DNA of 64,000 bases from Styela clava. Its lineage: Eukaryota; Chordata; Ascidiacea; Stolidobranchia; Styelidae. The DNA is taken from NCBI RefSeq assembly GCF_964204865.1, contig NC_135259.1, positions 3,100,001 through 3,164,000 of the forward strand. Direction: 5' to 3'. Numbering within the stretch: the stretch's first letter is position 1; each line of letters opens with the position of its first letter. Both the position numbers and the translations under genes were made by a program. Shown in pieces: positions 47,510 through 59,000 of the stretch. The notes under the pieces were generated by a model. That model was not told the origin of the DNA and ran no database searches. It saw only the letters and a program-made list of their open reading frames with translations.

Positions 47510-47880
47510 TCGAGCTTTATAAAATGCGATCTTATTTTATATCTCTCATAGTCTTATATTGATTTTATAAGTATTCTAAGCTACCTTCAATGTTTCTGCT
47601 CCTGTTGGCATTACCTGTCGCAAACTTGCCATCATGCTAATAATGTCGCTTGCGCTGCAAAACAGTGTTAGGCTTTCACGACGGATCATATAGTTAATTA
47701 TTAACTAAACCATCATTGAGAATGAATGATGTATGTGTATTTTTCAACTTGCTTGAATTACTCAGTTGAATGCGAGAGCGTAAGACTATAGGTTTTAAGG
47801 TGATTTAACTGTGGGTCTACAAGTCTCCACGCGCGGGCGCTGCAAAAGAAATTTGAATTTGATAGAAAATGAATTTAAGT
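47510..47880. repeat. Gene-less remnant of a seventh unit
   Basis: Aligns, with more divergence, to the B-type 3' flank (for example 35155-35480): 'tatctctcata', 'gtttctgctcctgttgg', 'aacttgc', 'gagcgtaagactatag', 'gcgcgggc'. The GST, relic and composite piece that would normally lie between this and copy C are missing, so a deletion removed them. Confidence 0.8.
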
Positions 47881-48046
47881 CACTTACAATCCCCAATTTG
47901 TGTTGTTTGTCCAGAATGAATTCACAATATATAGCTAATATCTTAAACTTTGAGTACTTTTATTTCGGTACATCGCCAGTAATCCTGGCCTCCCCACGCA
48001 GGAGGGCCAAAACAGTATTTATACAAATGATATTTAACCTGAATAA

Positions 48047-48047
<1 letters not shown>

Positions 48048-48091
<44 letters not shown>
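48048..48091. repeat. (AC)22 microsatellite
   Basis: Uninterrupted AC dinucleotide run of 44 bp. By position it is the 3' tail of the minus-strand retrotransposon rather than an independent locus. Confidence 0.95.
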
Positions 48092-48093
<2 letters not shown>

Positions 48094-48113
48094 CTAGCCC
48101 CCAATGGGGCTAG
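48094..48113 (-). other. 3'-end hairpin of the retrotransposon
   Basis: Perfect 8-bp stem CTAGCCCC / GGGGCTAG with a 4-base loop, directly before the (TG)n tail. A 3' stem-loop is the usual recognition site for LINE reverse transcriptases; that role here is inferred. Confidence 0.5.
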
Positions 48114-48595
48114 CGGTATAAAAATAATAAGCATATATATGGTGTTCCATGCCCAGTTTGAGCGTGAATTTGTGGAGGTAAGTGGTGGGGACGGGAATAA
48201 ATTATAACCAAACAAATTTAGAGCCACTGGATCAGTGGAGTTATTTCAGCTAGTGGGAATCAACCGGGTGATTTTGACCAATCAAATTATAAAACAAACA
48301 CTCAAGCTCACAATCATCAAACCCTCCAAACGCGGGTGGGAGCCCCGGATGGAATACCTGACTCATTTGCGGGAGACCGCTGTAGCAAGACCAATGGAGC
48401 GGCATAACTCCTCATACTTTGAGTGTTTCCGACGGGCCGCGTCATCTATAGCGGCCTCGAATGGGCACAACCAACCCATCGAGTACTACGACCCAATTTG
48501 TCCCGATTTCATCGAGAATCAAATCGGGGCGCAGCATCTCAGCTGTTCTAGCAATGTGCTCTTGGCAAACTATGTTGATATTGCACCTAGAAAAC

Positions 48596-48881
48596 CTGGC
48601 TGGAGTTAAGTGAGCCAAGATATCTTCCTGCACCGAATCGTGCCGCTTCTTGATGATATTCATGACTGGGCGACAGTGATTCAGCGCATAAGGAAAAGTC
48701 TCGTTTGCGTAACCACACTTACTACAAGTCACCCGTCACTGGCTGGAATTAGGTGAGCCAAGATATCTTTCTGCACCAAATCGTGCCGCTCCTTGATGAT
48801 ATTCCTGACTGGGCGACAGTGATTCAGCACATAAGGAAAGGTCTCGTTTGCGTAACCACACTTACTACAAGTCACCCGTGA
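48596..48881. repeat. 143-bp tandem duplication within the retrotransposon
   Basis: 48596-48738 and 48739-48881 are two copies of the zinc-knuckle segment (both encode CSKCGYANETFPY on the minus strand), differing at roughly ten positions. The duplication would double the C-x2-C...H-C motif. Confidence 0.9.
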
Positions 48882-50030
48882 TTCCGCATATGCCGTAAAC
48901 CGTCTACGAACGGATCGCAGCGGCAGAAGATTCAATCGAGCTTTCAAAACCCACGAAATATGAAACTGAGCGAGAGAGACAGACGTGGAGAGAAAGTGGT
49001 TTGAGCAACCGGACCGGAGTAACTGTCTTCCCCTGGTCCCGAAGCTCGCCCCACCGTCTCAACCGAATGGTGTTGGACACGTTGTGCAACACCTAAGTTA
49101 TCTTCTTGCGCTCTCGATCAGGAGATTGTTAGTGGTCATCGTTAAACTCCCCTCCGAAGAGACAGCCCAGCAAAGACCGATACGACGACTTTTGGATGGT
49201 TTAAATTGCATTCCGGACCATCGCGTAAACTCTTCACATATTGTAAGTTGCGCCTCCAACTGTTGCGACTGTTGCAATAGGATTTGGCGGCTATGCTGGA
49301 GCTGGCGTATATCGAAGCAAAACAGAAGCACTGCCCACTGCCCTTCTCCTCTATAGTATCAAGAATGAAATAGAGCACCGCATACCACTAAGTGAATCCT
49401 CGATGATCGACCTAACCGTGCTTTTCTGATTTATCCAGAAAGCCGTCCTCAACTGAGGACTAAACCCCGGCCGATACCCACCCCGTTCGTCGTTCAATTG
49501 GTTTGATTTGGCCCGTTTCTGGGTTGAACGTAAATAATGGTTTGAATGCCGGCGTCCGGCACCCTGGAAAACAGAGTCACGCGTAGACCAATGTTCAGAC
49601 TGCCCCCCAAGATGGACGAAAGCCTCGTCTGGTGAGTACATTAAGACAGATTCATCCACCAAGCGGAACAGTTTTTGGCGCAGCTCCTCTAGGTTTAGAA
49701 CACGCAAAGGAACCGCACCCTCATGAGGAGATGAACTCTGGTGATCATCCGGCGCATAAATTGAGTTCTGATGCGTCATTGTTAGCATGGGGAGTGGCTG
49801 CATTAATAATTTTTGCAACCACAGGAGAGTTCGGAATATGAGTGACTACGAACTCAAGCTCAACCATGATAATTGGCGAGATCGGACCCGAGATCGCATA
49901 TACAACATCAGATCTTGAATGACCTAGTACGTTACAATCCCAGCCGACAGAACCACTGTTATCAATGTAATCTCTACCTAATTGTCGCCACTTAGCGTTA
50001 AAGTGTTGTAATCTCAAGCACATCGTTTGT

Positions 50031-53000
50031 GGAGAGGCGAGAAAATGCGAATTTTCCTAGCTATATTTTCTTTCAACATTGAACAGTAATTTTTGGCACT
50101 TACGTTACAGATATAACAATGTCACGCAGTAGCGTCATGCACTTCAATGGTTGCTCCAGACGCAAATGTAATGAAAACTTTCATTCGTTCGCTCTAGTTT
50201 TATCATGAGAATTCAACGCTATTTTACATAGCCACTGGGTGGCGATCGAACGTAAGTTTTTTAACAGCAAGCAAACGGCGAGTCAAAACTTCACAGGGAA
50301 TCGAAAATGAGAGATTTGGAAAGTTCTTTTTATGGTTGGCCAAATAGTACGTGGAAGTAATGAAAACTACAATTGTCCGATGCGTCAAACTTTATACGTT
50401 TTGTGAAATGTTTTTTCTCTTAATCAGGAACTAAATGGTGCGTTTGAGCATCCTTTCATTGAATGCTAGGTGTATATACATATGTTGTTTTGCTAAATTG
50501 TTGTTGTGTGGGTTGTTGTTGATGGTAAAAATTCTCTTTTCTGTGTACTTAATCAACCAATCGATTTTACTGCTCAAACTTGAAAGAAGTCGCCTTAAGG
50601 ACACTACTCCTTTTCTCCGTGGGTCCTATCACTCCTATGGGACCCAATATTTCACCCTAAATGTTGGTTCTTTTGTTAATTCAATTGAACACATTTTATA
50701 GCTTATGGAACACTTTTCTTTAACTTTTGTTTCCACATATTTGAGCATTACTCTCATGTTGTAATTGAAGAGTCAAGATACCCGTCGGACGTGTTATAAC
50801 TTGAAAGCCATTTTTATTCCCTCAGCCAACACCTGGCCTGACACCTCCTTCTCTCTTATTCCAGACTTGTGATACGTTTCATGAGTGGCCGTATATCCAA
50901 TTGATGAAAAATAATTTACTTAACTAATCGAAATGCATTCTAACAATAATAAATGAGTATTGATGTTATGCGCCGTCGCATTGATTTAAAACTCGAGTAT
51001 GATTTCAGTTCTGTTGTTAATCACATTGGCAATTGAATACTACAGATTGAACTTGGCCACACTTTTGTATATAATTATATCTGAGAATGGGACATGGGCC
51101 ACATTTAAGATCAAATCTTTTTTACGTTCATTTTTTTTTCACTCAATTAGGCGATAGAAAATTTGAAAGCAATTGTGCTCTGTTCATCTGTGTTCACGCA
51201 TGACAAAAGAAGTACTTTAGTAACTAGACAGGTATTTCTGAACCTTCGCTCATTCTCTACGTGAAAAAGATTGAAATACAATAAAGTTCGAAAAATTTTG
51301 CTTAAAATGTTTTACAGTGTAGCGAGTGGTGCACAACATAAGAACACGACAAGGCTACGCCTGGAGATAGAATTTCTTTTATTGTAAATTAATAGTGATT
51401 GGGCTGTTATGGAATATGGAAGGCGCATTGAGTTAAAATAGAGAATAATTGTTATTCTAGCACTTTATTCATAAGTACTTCACGTGAGCAATATCCGTGC
51501 GAATATACCTCTTGATTTTAATGGTGAATTGAATCTCGCGTCTACTTGAGGTGGGATTTCACTTCAGAGATGATAAATCGAGCTAAAAAATTTAAAAAAC
51601 TATATGATATCGCGTTGTGTTTAATAACAATAACAACTTAATACAATTCTCGAGAGACAAGAGTGATATTGAAGTTTTTAAGCAGTTGCGAACTTTTTGA
51701 TTTCTCGAGTATCAGGAAGTAGTTGAGTGTCTTAACTATGAAGTTATAGGTTGTTGATGTTACAGTGTCAAGAATCGAGATACGAAAGTAGATGTTAAAC
51801 TAAGCCGTGGAACATATAGCTGAAATTTCAACGAAAGATTTTGAGAGAACTGGAAATGATATTGCAGGGTATAGTGAGTGAAATATACATTGACTAGGTG
51901 ACCAAACCTATTTCTTATTAGTTTTTGAAATATGGACATGCAAGCTCATACGTTTAAGAAGGGAACATTCCGGGGTGCAGATCTTCTTACTCAATTAATT
52001 GTGTATTCTTAGAATGATATATCAAGTCATTGTGCACTAGGGATAATAATAGAGAGTTGGGATGTTTATTTCACATATTCAGTTTATTCTATATGAGTTC
52101 TCCTTGAAGCCGATTGAGGTATCTATAATATGATATCGTTATCGTGCTCTTCAAAGATAGTCGGTCAGCAAAAGGGGCGACGCCAGATAAAGTGCGATCA
52201 ATTAGAAAATAAACAATTAGTCTGGAACGGGGATTTGGGCAAAATGACGACGTTGGTCAATTACTGAGATTAATTAGTCTAATGCTTCAAAATGCAAATG
52301 TAAGTAGGAATTAGCAATTCAGAAGTGAAACTATTACAGAGGATTTATATACAATTTTTGAATAATGGCTATCTCAAGGACGCAAGCTCTGAGAATCTAT
52401 GAATACACAAGAAAATATTTTTATTAAACAATTAGAATATTAAACATTTATCAGAATTTCCTTTTATTTATGTTGATATATATAGTTTTAACAAACATGT
52501 GGAATATTATTACCCTTTTAACTCAAGTCCAAGTTGTCCAAATGTATTTGACAGAATACGAAATGAATATTGACAAACGCGTCAAGTGTCATTGATTTTC
52601 AATCTGTAAAATTCCCTTGGGTAGTTGAAAAACCAATCATCAATCGAGTTTGGCCATGTCTGATATTTTTAATCCCCCAAACTCATTTCTAAACAAGAAG
52701 TCAGTCTTATAGGAAATTGATGTTCAACACACTTCAACAGATGTCTCAGAATAATGTGTATAAGCAGTATGCATGTACTTAGAATTCATCGAATTGCACA
52801 ATCTCTGCATGGCGCCACCGTGGGAGCTCCCAGGTGTAGTATAAACAATTTGTTAAAAGTGCAATGGCGACAGGCGGGCGATACATTAGAGAAAAAAATA
52901 ATCAGTTAATTAGCTTGGCTAATTAGTCTAATGCTTCTGATTTGTAAAATGAAATGTAGCGAATTATTTCCATTCGACTTAAAAGCTTAAATCAAACACA

Positions 53001-56000
53001 ATCGTGCATGGGCGGAAGAAAAAATTTTGCGTGCGAACAAAACAAGCATTGGAATATCTAGGTAAAATAATTGATTGTCAACTCTTTTGGTTTCTCAAAC
53101 AAGCACAAGCAAAAATCGAGATTTTTATTACGAAAATAGCGTGAATTTTTGTAGCTTCTCATTTTTGCATTCTGTTTTGAATAATTGTTTTACCAATTTA
53201 AACAGGAAGTATATATATAAGTTTTATTGGTAAATTTCAAGTCGCTAATGCGAGAAGGCAATTTCAATGAGAAGTTTCATATTATTGATATACGAATTAT
53301 CACTTTGCCAAGCAAACATATCCACCATTTCAGTTGAATCGAATAATAACGCCCTGATCGCTCTACATCAATCAAATATTCCAATGTGATTTCTGGTTAA
53401 TATAATAAAGACAAGTTCAAATTCCCATTACACTTTGTTTCATAACAATAGAAAATATGTAATATTTCGAGTAAAAGACGAATTTTATGGGACTCATTTT
53501 TAAAATTTCCAAATATATTGTGTTATTTTATTATAAATACTGTTATTTTGTTCCTGTATTCAATTTCTCATCGCTTAATACAGTCACAGCTCAGTAATAA
53601 GTTTACCTACAATGAATAGCTTCGTTTTAATTATGAACTATTTCTCTTGAGAACAATTCAATTAACGACTTTTTATTGCGAATTTTTAAAGATTATTTAC
53701 AGAGGCATAATGAGTTGGTTTGGTGAGAAATGCAAATACGGTGCAAATAAAATATTTATTTGTCCTTTTCCTTGCATAACTTTTGTCGATTTGATAAAAG
53801 TTAACAAAACAACTAATCAATTCCTCCTAAGACCGGAGCAAACTTGCATTCGCATTTCACTGATATTGCAAAGTTTTTTAGCTTGCAAAACTAACTTATT
53901 TATTCCAAACAACTGAACATGTTGAGTTCATATCTCATGTCAGAAAAGGGCAATAATATATTTGGCAAATAATATTAACATTTGTCGATCATATTTCATG
54001 TGCCTATAAATAAATATTTGCAACCACTTTTGATGAAACATAAAATATTTATAGAGGTCGCACGTGGGCCGCATAAAACTTTGTATAAATAATTGAAATG
54101 TGACCTGAGAATAAGAGCGTATGTATAGAAATATAATATTTTACAAAGTTGTTTGTGAAACAATGTTACAGCAATGTTGAATTCAAATATATATTAAACC
54201 TCAATGAATCTTGAATGTAAAAATCCTTTTATCTTATAGCCTTGTTTTGGGTTCATTTATAGTGGTATATCAAATATATCATATTCCAAAGATATATATT
54301 ATGTTACCTTATCATGATTTCATCGATTTTATAAAATCGTATAAAAAAAATGCCGATTATTCGCAGTTCTCGAGTACTTAATAAGTTTATATCCTGAAAT
54401 GTGTTCAAAATCGATGTCTCTGGCCTCCCAACTTTTAAAATACCCTTTGACTTGGGGCCATGATAAAATCGAATTTAGCTGTTGTGAGGCATTTCGTCCT
54501 CTTGGAAAGTAAAGCAAGCAATATTTCTCTAAATATTATCTCTGTCATTTTGAGGAAAATTTACCCATCTTCGCATTATAGATTTTTAACAGAAATATTG
54601 GTCCAAACTAAAAGAATTGGATGATTCAGCCTTTCCTGCTCAATAATATTGGCGTGCATAGAAATTTATTTACAACGACAGTCAATGCCAAAAACGATTA
54701 AACGCGGTGAAATGATCTTTGGTGTGTACAGTAAGAGTGGAAGCGATTTCATTGAGTAGCTAAAATATCTTGAATCACGCCGTCGCGAATGTTTTTTCAC
54801 ATCGTTACAAAATAAAACATTTCAAAGTGTGTTTTTGAAACTTTATGAAAACTGACTAGTTTAGACAAAGGTGGTACAAGACTATGTCATTTTTTCATTA
54901 GAATCCGTTTAATATCATACTTATAATTATGTAAACAGTTTTCTATATATACTGTGCTGAAGCACAAGTAAACGCTGTATCGAAATCCTGCTTTTCTGGC
55001 AGCATTCAAATATCAGACTGATTTCGAACAAATACGTTTTTGAAATAATTTTAAATCATCAACATTGTGATGTGCTGAATATGTATAGCAGGAAACCTAT
55101 TTTTTACTTATTTTCGATGTCGGTTTTGATGTCCAGCAGAGATAGTGCAAACCCTACAGTCATTTACTCTAATTACCCTGGATGCAATGACCACGGTGTG
55201 TAAGTAACTTCGTTATAACTGAAAGCAACAAGCCATGTGATATGATTACGACGAGGTACGACTGCGCAAAAACCATGCGCAGAAATCGATTAATCATAAA
55301 ATGAAGCAAAATGAATTTTTTCTACGGTACCAAAAATGACATGAATTTTACTAATATTTAGAAGTTACAAAATTTCAAGTTTGAAGCATATTTGATTATT
55401 CTGAACAGCGTCGCAAAATGAAACATATATTTTCTTATCTTTTCATTCCATGGTATAACTTTCATGGTCTCTAAACCGAAAAACTACTAAATTCAAAACA
55501 ATTTTACTCATTAATAACAGCATACTGAAAGAGAGTGGAACATGACATTTGTCAGGTTACAGGTGTTTTGTGCCGCCGTAATGAGATGATAATCCCGATC
55601 GATAGTGCATACTCAAGCAAAATTTTGTTGCCTACCTGGCAGAAATTATACACTTTACCTGTATTTTGCACTTTATAGCGCCCTAAAAGCACAAAATGGC
55701 GTTTCAATATAATAAATGAGAATGCGGTATAATAATCTCGAACAGGTGCAAAGAAATTGGAAAAAGTTTCCGGAAACTAATACTTTTTCATTTTGTGGTA
55801 AGTTGCTGATAAAAATCATTGTCAGCTGGTGAAAATATTTAAAAATTTTGGTTTTGTGAACCTTTTCTATTGTCGGTTTGAATTTGAAGTGACGTGTCAT
55901 GAAATAACTGCAAAAGGGCGATATACAAGACAGTTTCGTGAAAGTTGAATAATGTAAGTAACAAGAATTGTTGTCTAATTCAGGACTGCCTGAAATCCAA

Positions 56001-59000
56001 TCGCGGATTTGTATTATGAAGGTATAACACCAATCGAGTTCGATAATATTGCTGAAACACTAAACATTATTTTTCAGTTTCATCAAATTTCGAATTAACG
56101 TATTCTTCCAGGGAAACAGAGCAGGTTTTATGGAAATAGCGGTTCATTTCTCTACGACATAAAGTTTTGTTAAGGCTTATACGCGACAGAATGTCTCTAG
56201 CGACGTGTTTTTATTCCCACGAGATAAGGTTTTTGTTATTTTCTTTTTAACTGAAATTCATTTCAGCCTACATAACGCGTATAGTTATTATTACCCACTG
56301 GTTATGACAGGCTATGCGCTGTAATCGATCGACAATTTTTTGTTGCTTTATCGGACTTATAGTAATAACCGTACGTTTATGACTCCCGAATTGTATATAC
56401 TACAAGGCTTTCGAGACGATATGATTCATGTTCCCCATTGTTGAGAAACGGGACAAGTTGTTTTAGTTAGGACTTCTATTGATGTCTGAACGCTTAACCC
56501 CAATCCCTTCTGGTGAGAACCGCCCCCTTATTTGGAAGATACAACAATTACATCAAACACGCTGACATATTTTGACCCACAGTGCGTTCAACCCGTGAAA
56601 GTTGTCATCGATATTGGCGTTTTATTATAAAACGGATTTTTTTGTGGTAATGTCAAAAAATAATTTGTACGAAATATTCTCGTGGGATCATGGTAAATTG
56701 GATAATAATTTCTGTCGCGTTGATATTATTTAATTAAAAGTATTTTTAGTTTGATCCAAGTCAATATATCTCTAACGACCAGAAAGGTATAGTTTATCCC
56801 AGGGATTATACACGTTTAGGCTCTTACCGTATGACATATATATTTGTATTTGTCACCCATTTTCGATTTTAGGTGGCAAAGTTTCAATAATATCACTTCA
56901 TTGAACCAAGCAATTTAAATGTGTGCAAAACATTTTGTAAATTCTCTGAGATAACTATTTCAATCTTAGGTTAGTTTAAATAAAATGTATGAGCATTCTC
57001 AAGTATATATTTTGTTGGATAGTTTTGTTCGTACATGACCTGAAATAATTGCTGATGCTTTTGATCTTTCCTGATTCTATCGGAAAATTTATTAAATGAC
57101 ATATTGAAGTAATATGGTGGCTCGAGAGTTGTGTTATCATAGTGGAAACGCCTTGAGCCTTGTCCGCCTTGATATGCACCGCCCGCCTCTGTGTTGTGCA
57201 AGTATCAAATCTTACAAAGGTCGTCATATGTTCTTGTTTGTTTATCTAAATCTCATGCGTAATCGCGGCTCGGACAAGATTAGCTGACTTGTCGCATTGT
57301 TTCAAGCGCCGCGCGCGCCTTCATCGGCAGAAGGCACGGCGTCGATAATGGCGAGCGACACCCCCTTTGGTGCATTGTTTATTTTTGTGCGTACGTCTTC
57401 AATATATTGGAGATGCAACGTTTTAACTTATTCACTTGTTGAGTAATTAGATAGCGAGCACCAGATTGGATAATTGGGTCAATTTGTTACTGGAATATAA
57501 GCAGAGTTATGAGATAGTAATGCAAATTTATATGCGAGATTGCGAAAAATTAGGTACTGGCATTGTACTAGCACTACGTAAAGAAACATAAATTCCTTTG
57601 CGTAATAAGTATCACGTATAAGTTTAGCTGATATGGTCAGGAGCTGAGTTCTTCATTTCAAATTTTTAATTTTATAATTAATTTTTTTTTCAAATTAGGA
57701 AGGGAATTGCTTAATCACGAGCAAATGTGTAAGCCATATTATTCATTGAATCATTTCGACCAAAAACAATTCAAAAATGATATAAGTATTGTCTATTAGA
57801 TGAAAGGATGTCTGCGGTTTGAACATTCTTCAAAAGCGTTCAACACCACCAGTGAGTGACGTACCGTATTGGTACATACATATCGATGAGTGATAATTCC
57901 GCGGCGTTTCTAATATGAAATGGAAATTCGTCCAGAATTTTGATATTTTTTAGTTATTTGAAACGGTTTTATCTTTCGAATTCAATTAAGCTAATTTATC
58001 GAGGCATGTGTTTCCCTGGCCGGTGTAGGGTGACATCGACCGTCGTGAGACTGGTACTCTGCTGTCAAATAGATTAATTGTGTTTGAAGGAGCGTATTCC
58101 ATCTCTAAGACCAGCTACTGCCAACGGTGTCAGTTGCTACCCAATTTGATTTCTGATTGTGTTTTAGTAAAAAAAAAACTGTCACTGACGTTCCTATGGA
58201 TCATTAACCTTTAGATAATTTCAACCGGTTAGATGAAATTAAACTGTCGAGAGAAAACTCGTTATGTTTGTCGAGCTAATGAGGCGTCAACGAAAATAGA
58301 TTATGTGTCGGATTCTGATGTATTTTAAGTAAAAACTCAAGACAGTTGCATTGGAAATATCTCAATAACGTAACTAAAATTGTGTATGAATATTGATATT
58401 TTGCAATAATGCTCACTCGGCGGTAGGACAAAAATGGAATATTTTAGTTATTCTGTAAGCTATTCTGAGAATGTTTCCAATGCATTTCCGATTCCACTTT
58501 CGTTATTTCTGTCACTAGATTATAATCTATATTCACGCCCAAATGAGCCTTAAATGATTACACTCTGTATATCGGTTATAAAAGGCAAACACAAGCATCG
58601 CAATCTGGATAAAGTGCATCGATGGTCCGGATTTCAAAAATCGTAAACAACGAATGAGTCCAGTATATCCTATTTACTTGAGCAATATGTCCATATATGT
58701 GTTTTTATTCGTTCATCTATAGGTCTCAATTATAATTGGAATTGGCATTAAGATTTTAAGCGTTTTCGGCGTTGATAAATATGACTAGCCTGCCTGAGAA
58801 TTTTGCGTGAAATTGAATGTTTATTAGACTTTTCTACAAACAAGACAGTAGACGAATTTCATTTCCTGAAAAGATTAGCGGTGTTCGGTCCGATTGGTAT
58901 AGCACAGGGCCATACATGATCAAGTGTTGATGAGTGTGGCATTAACGAAACATACATCGCCCATGCTCAATCTATCTTTCCACATTTTTCGTCGTCAGAT

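Larger units (their letters stand above)
32432..47880 (-). repeat. Tandem array of six ~2.69-kb units, each with an intronless Mu GST
   Basis: Successive gene ends at 33192, 35881, 38565, 41287, 43974 and 46643 give unit lengths of 2689, 2684, 2722, 2687 and 2669 bp. Each full unit holds, on the plus strand, the 3' flank, GST (reverse), TATA and dyad, composite repeat piece and a GST exon relic (forward). Subtypes run A-B-B-A-B-C. Copies 33192/41287 and 35881/43974 are about 8.09 kb apart, so an A+B block was itself duplicated. From about 47510 to 47880 a further unit flank without a gene is left. Confidence 0.95.
48048..50030 (-). mobile_element. Degenerate non-LTR retrotransposon with restriction-like endonuclease, R2/R4-like
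   Basis: Minus-strand element. From its 5' side: a frame at 49818-49351 of unknown role, then a reverse-transcriptase piece (LTICEEFTRWSGMQFKPSKS, 49331-49098), a thumb/linker piece (VSNTIRLRRWGELRDQGKT; ARLNLLPLRSVRRRF), a zinc-knuckle-like CSKCGYANETFPYVLNHC, the endonuclease signature RPDLILDEIGTNWVVVLDG and, in another frame, KYEELCRSIGLATAV. The 3' end has a hairpin (48094-48113) and a (TG)22 tail (48091-48048). Frameshifts and stops separate the pieces, and the YADD region is not intact, so it is dead. More GC-rich than its surroundings. Confidence 0.75.

Noticed and set aside
32432-47880. CRISPR-like or satellite interpretation of the regular repeats
   Set aside because: Units are 2.7 kb and each carries a full GST frame; this is tandem gene duplication.
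48235-48609. 124-aa and 123-aa forward frames near 48.2-49.4 kb as host genes
   Set aside because: They are reverse-strand shadows of the retrotransposon, whose minus-strand frames carry the recognisable RT and endonuclease motifs.
57040-57188. Minus-strand exon-like frame (GGAYQGGQGSRRFHYDNTT...) with possible splice sites
   Set aside because: Weak polypyrimidine tract, non-ATG start, no recognisable family, no neighbouring exon found.
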